Below are positions 25,718 through 35,602 of a stretch of DNA of 64,000 nucleotides, piece by piece. Each line of letters opens with the position of its first letter. Positions within the stretch are counted from its first letter, which is position 1. A program made the position numbers and the translations under genes. The notes beneath the pieces were generated by a model. That model did no database searches. It was not told the origin of the DNA and worked only from the letters and a program-made list of their open reading frames with translations. This stretch comes from Acetobacter garciniae (lineage in GTDB: Bacteria > Pseudomonadota > Alphaproteobacteria > Acetobacterales > Acetobacteraceae): positions 186,001 through 250,000 of the forward strand of contig NZ_JAFVMH010000003.1 in assembly GCF_017377735.1 (NCBI RefSeq). The letters are read 5' to 3'.

Positions 25718-26758
25718 TCAGCCTTGTCCTGCATGGGTGGGGGGCGTGGCATGGCGTTTGGCTGGCGGCTGCCGGGGCGGGGGCACGCAGCGCGGCAGGA
25801 CCAGGTCTTCCATCGCGCGGGCCCAGCCATCTTCGGTGTTGGGGGCGGTGGTGTAATGCGCTTTCGCCCGCACATCGGGCAGGGCCTGCCCCATGGCGAT
25901 GGACAGCCCTGCAATGGACAGCATGGGCACGTCATTCACCATATCGCCAATACAGGCGACGTTTTCCACCCCCACGCCATACAGGGCGGCCAGATGGCGT
26001 ACCGCGTGGCCCTTGGTGGCCTGCGGGGGCGTAATATCCAGAAACCACCGGCTGCACCGTGCCACACTGGCGCGCCCGGCCAGCAGGCGGCCCATTTCGA
26101 CCTCCTGCCGCGCGATGGCCTCGAAATCGGTGGAGGAACCGGTAATCTTGCCCACATCATGTACATGCGCCGCAAGGTCGGGCACCACGGTTGGGGTCAT
26201 GCGCACGGCATTGCTTTCGGCCTGCACGTAATCGCCCAGCCGGTTATCCACCAGCCAGCCATGGCCCTTGAACAGCCATGCTTCCAGCGAACGGCTTTGC
26301 AGAATGCGCAATGCCTCGCGCACCGCATGCGGGTCCAGCACCAGGCTGGAGCGGATGGTGCCGTCGGCATTGAAAATGGTGCCGCCGTTCAGCGCGCCAT
26401 AGGGTGTGTCTATTCCCAACTGGTCGAAATACATCTCCATCCCGCCGGGCGGGCGGCTGCTGACCAGGCAGAGCGGCACGCCCGCCGCCCGCAGCGCGCG
26501 TGCTGCGGCCTGCGCGCGCGGGGTCACCTGCTTTTGCGGGGTCAGCAACGTGCCATCCATGTCCGACACGACAAGGCTTATGCGCGCACTCGGCCCCACA
26601 CGCCCGGGCACCTGCACACAGGGCCCGGCGGGGGCAGAGGGGGTATGGGTCTGCGCAATGTCCCCGCCCGGCGGGTGCCGGGGCGTTGTCGTGTGGTCCG
26701 GGGCCTGCGTATGGGTTGTCATGCTGCCTTCCCCCGCCATGGCGGGCTGTGCGTTCAC
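25718..26758 (-). CDS. Cof-type HAD-IIB phosphatase in the sugar-phosphate cluster
   Basis: A 346-aa HAD hydrolase of the Cof/type-IIB group, which dephosphorylates sugar phosphates or nucleotides. Motif I is VVSDMDGTLLT (Asp nucleophile and general acid), motif II is CLVSSRPPG, and motifs III/IV are ITPPQATKGHAVRHLA and VACIGDMVNDVPMLS. About 55 N-terminal residues and 20 C-terminal ones are Pro/Thr/Ala-rich and not part of the fold. It sits between gnd and pgl with 33- and 4-base gaps, so it is co-transcribed. Its substrate is unknown; the place in the operon suggests a role in clearing a phosphosugar. Confidence 0.87.
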   Translation of the reverse strand: MNAQPAMAGEGSMTTHTQAPDHTTTPRHPPGGDIAQTHTPSAPAGPCVQVPGRVGPSARISLVVSDMDGTLLTPQKQVTPRAQAAARALRAAGVPLCLVSSRPPGGMEMYFDQLGIDTPYGALNGGTIFNADGTIRSSLVLDPHAVREALRILQSRSLEAWLFKGHGWLVDNRLGDYVQAESNAVRMTPTVVPDLAAHVHDVGKITGSSTDFEAIARQEVEMGRLLAGRASVARCSRWFLDITPPQATKGHAVRHLAALYGVGVENVACIGDMVNDVPMLSIAGLSIAMGQALPDVRAKAHYTTAPNTEDGWARAMEDLVLPRCVPPPRQPPAKRHATPPTHAGQG

Positions 26759-26791
26759 ATCCGTTTTGGGGGTAGCATGAACGGTGCGCCC

Positions 26792-27790
26792 CTAGTTCTT
26801 GCTTTCGACATGGCCGCCAAAGCCAAACCGCATGGCGGACAGCACTTTTTCGGCAAAGGTATTGCCGCTGCGCGAGCGAAAACGCGTGAACAGTGCGGCC
26901 GTCATGACGGGTACGGGCACGGCTTCCTCGATCGCGGCTTCGATCGTCCAGCGGCCTTCGCCGGAATCGCTGACTTCCCCGCTGAAGGTCGAAAGATCGC
27001 CATTGCGGGCCAGGGCCTCGGCCGTCAGGTCCAACAGCCAGGAGGAAACAACGCTGCCCCGCCGCCAGACCTCGGCAATATCGGCCATGTTCAGCGAAAA
27101 GCGTTCCCCTTCGGCCACAAGGGGCGAATCCTTGCGGTACATGACATCGAACCCTTCCGCGAAGGCCTGCATCATGCCGTATTCGATTCCGTTATGCACC
27201 ATTTTGACAAAATGCCCCGCCCCCGCCGGGCCACAATACAGGTAGCCCTGCTCGGCCCTTGGGTCCAACCCGTCACGATCGCGCTGGGGCGTGCGCGCAA
27301 TATCGCCCATGCCCGGGGCCAGAGCCGCCAGGATGGGGTCGATATGTTCGGCTGCTTCACGCGCGCCGCCGTACATCATGCAGTAGCCGCGCTCCAGCCC
27401 CCACACGCCGCCGGACGTGCCGATGTCCAGATAATCAATGCCCTTTTCGGCCAGAACCTGGGCCCGGCGGATATCATCCTTGTAATAGGTGTTGCCCCCG
27501 TCGATGACGATATCGCCCGGCCCCATCAGCCCGCCCAGCGTGGTGACGGTCTCTTCCGTAATGGCGCCGGCGGGCAGCATGGACCACACGATCCGGCGCG
27601 GGCCGTTGAGCTTGTCCACCACATCGGCCAGGCTGGCAGCCCCCGTCGCGCGGCCCCCTTCGGCCCGTGCGACCGTTTTTTCCACCGCTGCCGTATCGCG
27701 GTCGTAAACAACCACGTCATGTCCGTAGCGGGTCAGGCGCACGGCGATATTACCGCCCATACGGCCCAGTCCGACAATGCCGATCTGCAT
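26792..27790 (-). CDS. gnd: 6-phosphogluconate dehydrogenase, short form
   Basis: A 332-aa decarboxylating dehydrogenase of the short GntZ/YqeC-like type (long GndA forms have about 470 aa). The N-terminus [16 protein letters not shown] is the dinucleotide fold, [14 protein letters not shown] and [21 protein letters not shown] surround the substrate site, and the catalytic Lys lies in [16 protein letters not shown]. Short forms usually prefer NAD+. It converts 6-phosphogluconate to ribulose-5-P. Start ATG 27788-27790. It lies 39 bases downstream of tal-pgi and 33 bases upstream of the HAD gene. Confidence 0.95.
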   Translation of the reverse strand: MQIGIVGLGRMGGNIAVRLTRYGHDVVVYDRDTAAVEKTVARAEGGRATGAASLADVVDKLNGPRRIVWSMLPAGAITEETVTTLGGLMGPGDIVIDGGNTYYKDDIRRAQVLAEKGIDYLDIGTSGGVWGLERGYCMMYGGAREAAEHIDPILAALAPGMGDIARTPQRDRDGLDPRAEQGYLYCGPAGAGHFVKMVHNGIEYGMMQAFAEGFDVMYRKDSPLVAEGERFSLNMADIAEVWRRGSVVSSWLLDLTAEALARNGDLSTFSGEVSDSGEGRWTIEAAIEEAVPVPVMTAALFTRFRSRSGNTFAEKVLSAMRFGFGGHVESKN

Positions 27791-27829
27791 CTATTTCTCT
27801 TTCGTCAAATTCAAATCATGTGGCGTGGC

Positions 27830-30691
27830 TCAAAGCGCCGCGTGCAGCGCCTTGGCCAGCGCTGCGAGCCCGTCCTTGAGACTGCCGCGAATATGCACGC
27901 GTAAGGCACGTCGGCCCCGTTCGGCCAGCACGTCGAAATCGCCGCGCGCCTGGGCCGCCTTGACCACGCCGAACGTGTAGTTCGAGCCGGGTACGGGCAG
28001 GTCGCGCGCATCGTCAGCGGTAATCTGCAGGAACACGCCCGTGTTCGGCCCGCCCTTGTAGGCCTGGCCGGTGGAGTGCAGGAAGCGCGGCCCGAATTCC
28101 GCCGCCGTGGCCACGGTCTTGGCGTCGCGCACATGCAGGCGGGTGTGCTGGATCCATTCCAGCGTGTCGCGGTTGCGCTCGATATAGGCCAGAAGCCCCA
28201 CGTAATCGCCCGGCTTCACCCGGTCGAAATGGGCCTTGAGCACCGCAGCCGCATCGCTGCCCGCACCTTTAAGGGCCGCGGCATTGGCCGCATCCGCGAA
28301 AAAGGCCAGCGGGCCGCATTGCGCGAAAGGCGTTTCGGGAGGGAGTGCTCCCGTTTTCTCGTATGCTTCGGTCAGCTTGCGGGTTTCGACCTTGCTGGCC
28401 TCCACATCGGGCTGGTCGAACGGGTCTATGCCCAGGATCGCGCCCGCGACGGCGGTCGCCATTTCCCAGCGGAAGAATTCCTGCGCGATCTGGCGCTTGG
28501 AATGCAGCGTGATGGTCACGACCGGGTGGCCGGCATCGATCAGCGTCGCAATGGCCTCGTCCTGCTCGTGGCGGTGTTCGGTGGCCAGGCGCAGGTAGAT
28601 GAACAGCCGGTCCTGCCCGTAGCGACGGGGCCCGCCCAGTGTTTCATCATCGATGGGGATAATGCCACGGCCCAGCTTGCCGGTGGATTCCGCCACAAGC
28701 TGTTCCAGCCAGGCACCGAAATCCATGATCTGGGGGGTGGCGATAATGCTCAGCTTGTCGCGGCCGAACTGTTTGGCCGCGACCCCCATGATGATCCCCA
28801 GCCGCACGCCGGGGTTGATGGCGGGCGGCACGCTGGCATCGCACAGGCGCACGCCGCGCAGGGCGTCATCTATGAACAGGCGCAGCGGTATGCCGCTGGC
28901 GGCGGCGGGCACAAGCCCGAAATTGGACAGCACGGAATACCGCCCGCCAATTTTCGGGTCGCCTGAAAAGATTTTCCAGAATCCTTCCTGCTTCGCATGG
29001 GCTTCCAGCTTGGAGCCAGGGTCGGTAATGGCCACGAAATGCGAGGCCGCCCGGTCCTTGAGCGCGCGTTTCGCCAGGTCCTGGAAATAGGCCAGCATGA
29101 TATTGGGCTCAAGCGTGCTGCCCGACTTGGACGCCACGATGAACAGCGCGTGGTGGGGGTCGATCTTTTTCTCGAACGCAGCGACCTGCTGCGGGTCGGT
29201 GCTGTCCAGCACGTAAAGATGGCCAAAGCCTTCATGCTTGCCAAAGGTCATGGCCAGCACTTCCGGCCCCAGGCTGGAGCCCCCCATGCCCATCAGCAGC
29301 ACCTGGCGGAAGCCACGGGCCTTGACCTCGGCCTGGAAGGCTTCAAGCTCGGCCAGGTTGGCGCGGCGTTCATCCACCACGTCCAGCCAGTTCAGCCAGT
29401 TCGCTTCGGGGCCGCCGGTCCATACCGTGGCGTCCTTGGCCCAGATGCGGCGCAGCGTGCCGGCATGGCGCCAGTCTTCCATCCCGCTATCCACCGCCTT
29501 GGCAAGTTCATCGGGCAGGTGGGCTTTCAGGCTGGTCAGTTTCTCGCCCATCAGGGTGGCCTGCTTGGCCGCGACCGAGCCCAGAAGGGCATCGAACGCA
29601 TCCGCGAAGGAGCGCACGCCTTCATCGAGCAGGGTTGCGGTCACGCCCTCAAGGTTCAGGCCAAGCTGTTCGGCCTGATCCATGACCGTGCGTGCGTCGT
29701 TTACGCCGGTGGTCAGGGTTTCATGCACGCGGCCATGGTCGCGGAAGGCATCCATGGTGGCGGGCGGCAGGGTGTTGACGGTCTGCGGGCCGATCAGGCT
29801 GTCTACATACAGGACGTCGCTATAGGCCTTGTCCTTGGTGCCGGTGGACGCCCAGAGCAGGCGCTGGGTCTGGGCCCCCGCCGCTTCCAGCGCTTTCCAG
29901 CGCGGGGTCTGCATGATTTCCTGCCAGTAGACATAGGCCATCTTGGCATTGGCTATGGCCACCTTGCCGCGCAGGGCCGCAAGGGCCGGGGCCTGCTTGT
30001 CGCCCGCCTTGATCCGGCGGTCGATCTCGGCATCGATCTTTGCATCGATCCGGCTGACGAAAAACGACGCGACCGAGGCCACGCGGGAGATATCGCCACC
30101 CTTGGCCTTGAGTTCTTCCAGCCCGCACAGCCAGGCTTCCACCACGTCGCGGTAGGCGGCCAGCGAGAAAATGAGCGTGACATTGACGTTGATCCCCGCC
30201 GCGATGCTCTGGCGTATGGCGGGCACGCCCTGCGGGGTCGCGGGAATTTTCACCATCAGGTTGGGGCGCGCGACATCGGCCCACAGCCTTGCGGCCTCAT
30301 GCGTCGTGCCATGCGTGTCCCGCGCCAGATAGGGGGACACCTCAAGGCTGACAAAGCCGTCACGGCCCTTGCTGTCTTCATAGACCGGGGCCAGGGCTGC
30401 GGCTGCGGCCTGGATATCGGTCACTGCCAGTTTTTCGTACAATGCCCCGGGCGAAAGTATGCTCGTGGACAGCACGTCGCGCATCTGGGCGTCGTATTCC
30501 GTGCCTTCGCCCATGGCTTTCTGGAAAATGGCGGGGTTGGAGGTGACACCGCGAATATCGCCTTCGCGCACCAGTTTCGCCAGCGTGCCATCGAGCACGA
30601 AGGAGCGGCGGATAAAGTCCAGCCACGGGGATTGATGGAGCGTGGCCAGGGCCTGCAACGGATTGGCGACAGTGGTGGCGTTGGCTGTCAT
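27830..30691 (-). CDS. tal-pgi: fused transaldolase - glucose-6-phosphate isomerase
   Basis: A 953-aa bifunctional enzyme. Residues 1-365 form a transaldolase: RREGDIRGVTSNPAIF-like GDIRGVTSNPAIFQKAM, Schiff-base Lys in LMVKIPATPQGV, and SSTGTKDKAYSDVLYV. Residues about 380-950 form Pgi: VLLMGMGGSSLGPEVLA, the SIS-type phosphate site VASKSGSTLEPN, and GTIVPIDDETLG-like IIPIDDETLGGPRRYG. The same fusion is known in acetic acid bacteria and other bacteria. The start at 30689-30691 (MTANATTVANPLQ) has AAGGA 8 bases upstream; 39 more upstream codons are open but non-native. It sits 173 bases downstream of tkt and 39 upstream of gnd. Confidence 0.96.
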   Translation of the reverse strand: MTANATTVANPLQALATLHQSPWLDFIRRSFVLDGTLAKLVREGDIRGVTSNPAIFQKAMGEGTEYDAQMRDVLSTSILSPGALYEKLAVTDIQAAAAALAPVYEDSKGRDGFVSLEVSPYLARDTHGTTHEAARLWADVARPNLMVKIPATPQGVPAIRQSIAAGINVNVTLIFSLAAYRDVVEAWLCGLEELKAKGGDISRVASVASFFVSRIDAKIDAEIDRRIKAGDKQAPALAALRGKVAIANAKMAYVYWQEIMQTPRWKALEAAGAQTQRLLWASTGTKDKAYSDVLYVDSLIGPQTVNTLPPATMDAFRDHGRVHETLTTGVNDARTVMDQAEQLGLNLEGVTATLLDEGVRSFADAFDALLGSVAAKQATLMGEKLTSLKAHLPDELAKAVDSGMEDWRHAGTLRRIWAKDATVWTGGPEANWLNWLDVVDERRANLAELEAFQAEVKARGFRQVLLMGMGGSSLGPEVLAMTFGKHEGFGHLYVLDSTDPQQVAAFEKKIDPHHALFIVASKSGSTLEPNIMLAYFQDLAKRALKDRAASHFVAITDPGSKLEAHAKQEGFWKIFSGDPKIGGRYSVLSNFGLVPAAASGIPLRLFIDDALRGVRLCDASVPPAINPGVRLGIIMGVAAKQFGRDKLSIIATPQIMDFGAWLEQLVAESTGKLGRGIIPIDDETLGGPRRYGQDRLFIYLRLATEHRHEQDEAIATLIDAGHPVVTITLHSKRQIAQEFFRWEMATAVAGAILGIDPFDQPDVEASKVETRKLTEAYEKTGALPPETPFAQCGPLAFFADAANAAALKGAGSDAAAVLKAHFDRVKPGDYVGLLAYIERNRDTLEWIQHTRLHVRDAKTVATAAEFGPRFLHSTGQAYKGGPNTGVFLQITADDARDLPVPGSNYTFGVVKAAQARGDFDVLAERGRRALRVHIRGSLKDGLAALAKALHAAL

Positions 30692-30863
30692 GTGCGGTAT
30701 CCTTGTTCCCGGCCCGGCTGCCCCGTTGCGCAGTCTGGATGCTGCTGGGGCCGGGCGTTTGTCGTGTAACGCAGGGGGTGGTGGCGGGCTCCCGAAAGTG
30801 CCCACCATCCCGCTGGTTCCATGTCTGGCTGGCTATATGGCCGATTTTGTGGCCAGGCCCGCC

Positions 30864-32993
30864 TTATTTCCGTGCCGAACCCACCTGCCTGCGCGCGGCG
30901 TCCAGCACGGCCTGGGGTGTAAAGCCGAAATGTTCCACCAGCTTTTCCGCCGGGGCCGACGCGCCAAAGCTGCGCATGGCGATAATGGTGCCGCGCGGTC
31001 CGGCGTAGCGGTCCCAGCCGATGGGCGAACCCGCTTCCACCACCACGCGGGCGGTCACGTCGGGGGGCAGCACGCTGTCGCGGTAGTCCTGCGGCTGGGC
31101 TTCGAACAGTTCCCAACTGGGCATGGACACCACGCGGGCTGCGATCCCTTCGGCCACCAGGGCCTCATACGCGCTGACCACCAGCCCGACTTCCGACCCC
31201 GTAGCGATCAGGATCACCTGCGGCGTGGTCTCGCTGCTGGCCAGCACGTAGGCCCCGCGCGCAAGCCCCGTGGCTGGTGCGTAGCGCGTGCGGTCCAGCG
31301 TGGGCAGGTTCTGGCGGCTCAGCGCCAGGGCGATGGGGCCCGTGCGGTGGGTCATCAGGTAGCGCCAGGCTTCGGCCACCTCGTTCGCATCGGCCGGGCG
31401 CAGCGTGGTCATGCCCGGGGTCGCGCGGAGCTGCGCCAGTTGTTCGATCGGCTGGTGGGTCGGCCCGTCCTCGCCCACGCCGATGGAATCATGCGTGAAG
31501 ATATAGGTCACCGGCAGCCCCATGATGGATGACAGCCGGATGGGCGCTTTCATGTAGTCCGAGAAGATCAGGAAGCCCGCGGCAAAGGCGCGCAACCCAT
31601 ACAGCGCCATGCCGTTGACGATGGCCCCCATGGCATGTTCGCGCACGCCGAAATGGAAGTTCCGCCCCGCATAGCTTCCGCCCCATTTGGCGGGCTGGAA
31701 GCTTTCCTGCCCCTTGAGCAGCGTCTTGGTGGAAGGCGCAAGATCGGCCGAGCCACCCAGCAGCCAGGGCACGCGGGCGGCCACGGCGTTCAGCACCTCG
31801 CCCGAGCTTGCGCGGGAGGCCACACCTTTTTCGCTGGCGGGGTAGAGCGGAATATCCGCGTCCCATCCGTCGGGCAGGGTGCCGTTGAAGATGCCTTCAA
31901 GCTCGGCCGCACTTTCGGGGTGGGCCTTCGTGTACTCCGCGAGCAGTTTTTTCCACGCGCTGGAGGCCGCAGCCCCGCGCGCGCCAAGCCCCGCACTGAT
32001 ATGGGGCATGACTTCGTCGGGCACGAGAAAGCTGCTGTCTTCTGGCCAGCCGAGCACCTTCTTGGTTTCGCGCACTTCTTCCGCACCCAGCGGCTCGCCA
32101 TGGGCGGAGGCCTTGCCCGCCTTGTTGGGCGCCCCCCAGGCAATGACGGAATGGGCGATGATCAGGCTCGGGCGCGCGGTCTCCGCCTTTGCCTTGGCCA
32201 GCAGCGTGCAGAATGTGGCGGTGTCGTTCGCATCCGCCAGTTCGAGCACCTGCCAGCCATAGGCAGCAAAGCGTTCGGCCACGTTTTCGGTAAAGGCGAC
32301 CTCGGTCGAGCCTTCGATGGAAATGCGATTGGAATCGTAGATCCAGGTCAGGTTGCCAAGCTGGAGATGCCCGGCCAGGGATGCCGCCTCGCTGCTCACA
32401 CCTTCCATCATGTCGCCATCGCCGCACAGCGTGTACACATGGTGGTTGAACAGATCGAAGCCGGGCTTGTTGTAGCGCGCGGCCAGCCATTTTTCCGCAA
32501 TGGCCATGCCCACGGAATTGCCGCAGCCGGCGCCCAGCGGGCCTGTCGTGGTTTCAACCCCCGTGGTGTGCCCGTGCTCGGGGTGGCCGGGGGTCCTGGA
32601 GCCGAACTGGCGGAACTGCGCGAGGTCGGCCACCGTCAGCGCGGGCTCGTTCGTGACGCGGCCATTGCGCACCTGCCGCACACCGCTGAGATGGATCAGC
32701 GTGTAAAGCAGCATGGACGCATGGCCGATGGACAGCACGAAGCGGTCCCGATTGGGCCAGAGCGGGTCCGCCGGGTCGTAGTTCAGCACGTTCTGCCACA
32801 GCGTATAGGCGACAGGCGCCATGGACATGGCAGCACCGGGATGCCCGGAATTGGCTTTTTGCACAGCGTCCATGACCAGCGTGCGGATTGTATCGATGCA
32901 CAGCATGTCGGTGCCGGTCGCACCGGCCTTTGCTGGCCCACCGGCCTCGGCCCCCGCGGGAGCACATACAGGGGTGGGATAAGAAACGCGCAT
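30864..32993 (-). CDS. tkt: transketolase
   Basis: A 709-aa transketolase (thiamine diphosphate, Mg2+), transferring two-carbon units in the non-oxidative pentose-phosphate pathway. Seen are ANSGHPGAAMSMAP, NRDRFVLSIGHASMLLY, the ThDP motif YTLCGDGDMMEGVSSE with a later conserved Asn, and the donor His in THDSIGVGEDGPTHQPIEQL. The first 30 residues are Ala/Gly/Pro-rich and not conserved; MLCIDTIRTLVMDAV starts the fold. Start ATG 32991-32993 with an AGG-type site 6 bases upstream. It is the first gene of the cluster, so the promoter is likely in the 570-base gap before the ankyrin gene. Confidence 0.96.
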   Translation of the reverse strand: MRVSYPTPVCAPAGAEAGGPAKAGATGTDMLCIDTIRTLVMDAVQKANSGHPGAAMSMAPVAYTLWQNVLNYDPADPLWPNRDRFVLSIGHASMLLYTLIHLSGVRQVRNGRVTNEPALTVADLAQFRQFGSRTPGHPEHGHTTGVETTTGPLGAGCGNSVGMAIAEKWLAARYNKPGFDLFNHHVYTLCGDGDMMEGVSSEAASLAGHLQLGNLTWIYDSNRISIEGSTEVAFTENVAERFAAYGWQVLELADANDTATFCTLLAKAKAETARPSLIIAHSVIAWGAPNKAGKASAHGEPLGAEEVRETKKVLGWPEDSSFLVPDEVMPHISAGLGARGAAASSAWKKLLAEYTKAHPESAAELEGIFNGTLPDGWDADIPLYPASEKGVASRASSGEVLNAVAARVPWLLGGSADLAPSTKTLLKGQESFQPAKWGGSYAGRNFHFGVREHAMGAIVNGMALYGLRAFAAGFLIFSDYMKAPIRLSSIMGLPVTYIFTHDSIGVGEDGPTHQPIEQLAQLRATPGMTTLRPADANEVAEAWRYLMTHRTGPIALALSRQNLPTLDRTRYAPATGLARGAYVLASSETTPQVILIATGSEVGLVVSAYEALVAEGIAARVVSMPSWELFEAQPQDYRDSVLPPDVTARVVVEAGSPIGWDRYAGPRGTIIAMRSFGASAPAEKLVEHFGFTPQAVLDAARRQVGSARK

Positions 32994-33564
32994 GCAAACC
33001 TGTCCTTCTACCGGGCTTTCATCCTGGAAAAGCCCATGAGCTTATAAACCCAAACCATCAGACCACGCCCACGCTCCTGCCGGGGGGATCACGCCCGGGG
33101 CCCTATGCTGCCCTGAACATGATCGGCACATTTCCACGGTTCCGGGTTTTTCGGCAAGGCTTCAGCTTGCGCGCGAAGGAACGCGGCGGTTCAGCCGTCT
33201 GGTTCTTTTGGCGCGAGCATAACAGATTATCCCTCCCTCCGCGCCGTTTTTTTCGGCTCTTTTCCGCGCTCGGGCGCAGCTTGCGCGGCAGGGCAGCGTG
33301 CGGGTCCGCGGCAGGGGGCGTTGGCTGCATGCCGGGCCCGCATTCCGGGCCAGCACAGCAGGCAGTCACAGCAGCCAGTACAGGGGGCAGCACACGGGTG
33401 CAGCATATGGCCAACGCAGCGGGGCAGGGCCACAGGCAGGGGGCAGGGCGTTTGCGGTCCGTGCCGATGCACGATATGCTTGCCGGCAATCGGCCGTGGC
33501 GGCACCTGTAGGGCCAGCGGTTCTGGCCGTGCAGCCTGTAGTGTCGTTTTTGCGGAGATCACCA
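32994..33564. other. divergent intergenic region between tkt and the ankyrin gene
   Basis: 571 bases that must carry the tkt-operon promoter on one strand and the ankyrin-gene promoter on the other. The hairpin-like GGGCTTTcatccTGGAAAAGCCC lies near 33017-33037. I see no credible gene. The part near 33130-33250 contains T- and C-rich runs; the part near 33340-33470 is a GC-rich imperfect repeat of GGGCAG-like blocks. Confidence 0.4.
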
Positions 33565-34116
33565 ATGACAGACGAGTCCATGCAGACTCCGGCAGGACAA
33601 GGGGCGGCCTCTACCGGCTTTACCCGCGACCAGGTGGACGCCCTGTTCCTGAACGCCGCGCGCGAAGGCCAGACAGACCTGCTGGCCCGTTTTCTCGATG
33701 CGGGGATGGACCCCAACCTGCGGGCGGAAAAAGGCTACACGCCGCTGATTCTGGCCACGTATAACGGCCATCTGGATGCCGCACGCCTGCTGCTGGCCAA
33801 AGGGGCCGCCCCCGACCAGCAGGATGAAAAAGGGGCTACGGCCCTGGCGGGTGTCGCGTTCAAGGGGGACATGCCCCTTGCGCGCCTGCTGCTGGAAAAC
33901 GGGGCTACGGTCGATATTCCCAATGCCGTGGGCCGCACGCCGCTGATGTTCGCCGTCATGTTCGGGCGCGAGGACATGGCCCGCCTGCTGTTGCAGGCCG
34001 GTGCCAGCCCCAGCCTGCGCGACGGGGAAGGGCAGAACGCCGTGGACCTGGCCCTGCGCCAGGGCTACACCGTGCTGGCCCAGGATCTCAGGAAAGCTGA
34101 TACCGCCAGCGCATAA
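33565..34116 (+). CDS. ankyrin-repeat protein
   Basis: A 183-aa soluble protein made of about four ankyrin repeats (33-residue units visible as EGQTDLLARFLDAGMDPN, GYTPLILATYNGHLDAARLLL, GATALAGVAFKGDMPLARLLL and GRTPLMFAVMFGREDMARLLL). No signal peptide. Ankyrin proteins mediate protein contacts; the partner is unknown. The ATG at 33565 has GGAG 8 bases upstream; the frame stays open 89 codons further up but those residues are not ankyrin-like. It lies alone, divergent from tkt and 275 bases upstream of hisC. Confidence 0.88.
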   Translation: MTDESMQTPAGQGAASTGFTRDQVDALFLNAAREGQTDLLARFLDAGMDPNLRAEKGYTPLILATYNGHLDAARLLLAKGAAPDQQDEKGATALAGVAFKGDMPLARLLLENGATVDIPNAVGRTPLMFAVMFGREDMARLLLQAGASPSLRDGEGQNAVDLALRQGYTVLAQDLRKADTASA

Positions 34117-34391
34117 ATCCCCACCGCACGGACCGGGGGCGGAGCAGCCGGCGTAGCTGCGGCGCATATCTTGCGGGCCGTGTTCTCGAACTGCGCGCCG
34201 GCGCTCATCCCCATCGGCTCCGCGCCGGGCTTGATCCATAAGGCTTGCCCCAGGGGGTTCACCTGATGGAGCTTGGCTCAGCGAGCCTGCTTCAGACGCG
34301 CCTTGGCGGGGGTGGTCAGTCATGTGGTTTTGCGTAAAGGTGCCCCGCCCGCTTTTGATTTTGGACCCGCTTTGATTTGGAACCGTCAGCC

Positions 34392-35459
34392 ATGAGCCGC
34401 TTCTGGAGCCCTCTCGTCCACACGCTTACGCCCTACGTGCCGGGGGAACAGCCCCGGCTGGCCGATCTGGTCAAGCTGAACACCAATGAATCGCCCTATG
34501 GCCCATCGCCCCGCGCCCTTGCGGCCATGCACGCGGCGGTCGATGACAGCCTCCGCCTGTATCCCGACCCGCAGGCGCTGGACCTGCGCACCGCCCTGGG
34601 CAAGCGCGTGGGGCTGTCCGCCGAATGCGTGTTCGTGGGCAATGGTTCGGACGAGGTGCTGGCCCATGCGTTCCAGGCGTTTTTCGCCCATGGCGCGCCG
34701 GTGCTGTTCGCGGATGTCACCTACAGTTTCTACACGGTCTATTGCGGCCTGTACGGCCTGCCCTATCGCCAGGTCCCGCTGGATGGCGCCATGCGCGTGG
34801 TGGTGGAGGATTACGCAGGCCCGTGCAGCGGCGTGGTTCTGGCCAACCCGAATGCGCCCACCGGCATAGCCCTGGGGCTTGATGATATCCGCCGCCTGCT
34901 TGCCCTCCAGCCCGATCGCGTGGTGCTGGTGGATGAAGCCTATGTCGATTTCGGGGCGCAGAGTGCAGCAAGCCTGGTGGCCGAATACCCCAACCTGCTG
35001 GTGGTGCAGACTTTCTCCAAGTCGCGGGCGCTGGCGGGGCTGCGCGTGGGCTTCGCCTTCGGCCAGCCCGAACTGATCGAGGCCCTGACCCGTGTGAAGG
35101 ACAGCTTCAACTCCTATCCGCTGGACCGCCTGGCCCTTGTGGGAGCCACCGCCGCGGCCGAGGATGAGGAATGGCTGACCCTGAGCGTGGGCCGCGTCAT
35201 CCACAGCCGCGCGACGCTGACAGAGGGGCTGGAATCGCTGGGGTTCGAGGTCTTGCCGTCCGCTGCGAATTTTGTTTACATGCGCCACCCCGACCGGGAT
35301 GCGGCGGATATCGCGGCCCGGTTGCGAGAGCAGGCGATTATCGTCCGCCATCTCAAGGGTGAGCGCACGGCCGCGTGGCTACGGGTCACGATCGGCACGG
35401 ACGCGCAATGCCAGACATTGCTGGCCGCATTGCGGGATATTCTGCACCGCAACACATAA
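34392..35459 (+). CDS. hisC: histidinol-phosphate aminotransferase
   Basis: A 355-aa PLP enzyme of histidine biosynthesis. LNTNESPYGPSPRALAA is the HisC N-terminal signature, VVLANPNAPTGIAL and VVLVDEAYVDFG bind the cofactor, and the PLP lysine lies in TFSKSRALAGLRVGF. RATLTEGLESLGFEVLPSAANFV is the domain-2 block. The start at ATG 34392 is preferred; a TTG five codons upstream is in frame. No other his genes are adjacent. A paralogue acting on tyrosine or phenylalanine cannot be excluded, but HisC is the better match. Confidence 0.9.
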   Translation: MSRFWSPLVHTLTPYVPGEQPRLADLVKLNTNESPYGPSPRALAAMHAAVDDSLRLYPDPQALDLRTALGKRVGLSAECVFVGNGSDEVLAHAFQAFFAHGAPVLFADVTYSFYTVYCGLYGLPYRQVPLDGAMRVVVEDYAGPCSGVVLANPNAPTGIALGLDDIRRLLALQPDRVVLVDEAYVDFGAQSAASLVAEYPNLLVVQTFSKSRALAGLRVGFAFGQPELIEALTRVKDSFNSYPLDRLALVGATAAAEDEEWLTLSVGRVIHSRATLTEGLESLGFEVLPSAANFVYMRHPDRDAADIAARLREQAIIVRHLKGERTAAWLRVTIGTDAQCQTLLAALRDILHRNT

Positions 35460-35602
35460 GACGGTCCCGCTCACGGGCGCTGTCCTGCCGCGCATGCGGC
35501 GGGCTGGCGGCTTCTGCGCGGCATGGGGCCAATGCAGTTTTTTTTTGACGTTCGCCGCACGGGCGCAAGGGTCGCGTGCGGGTCATGATGATGGAGCAAG
35601 TC

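Noticed and set aside
28997..30769. 590-codon plus-strand ORF over tal-pgi
   Set aside because: Antisense of the fused enzyme; no ribosome-binding site or family.
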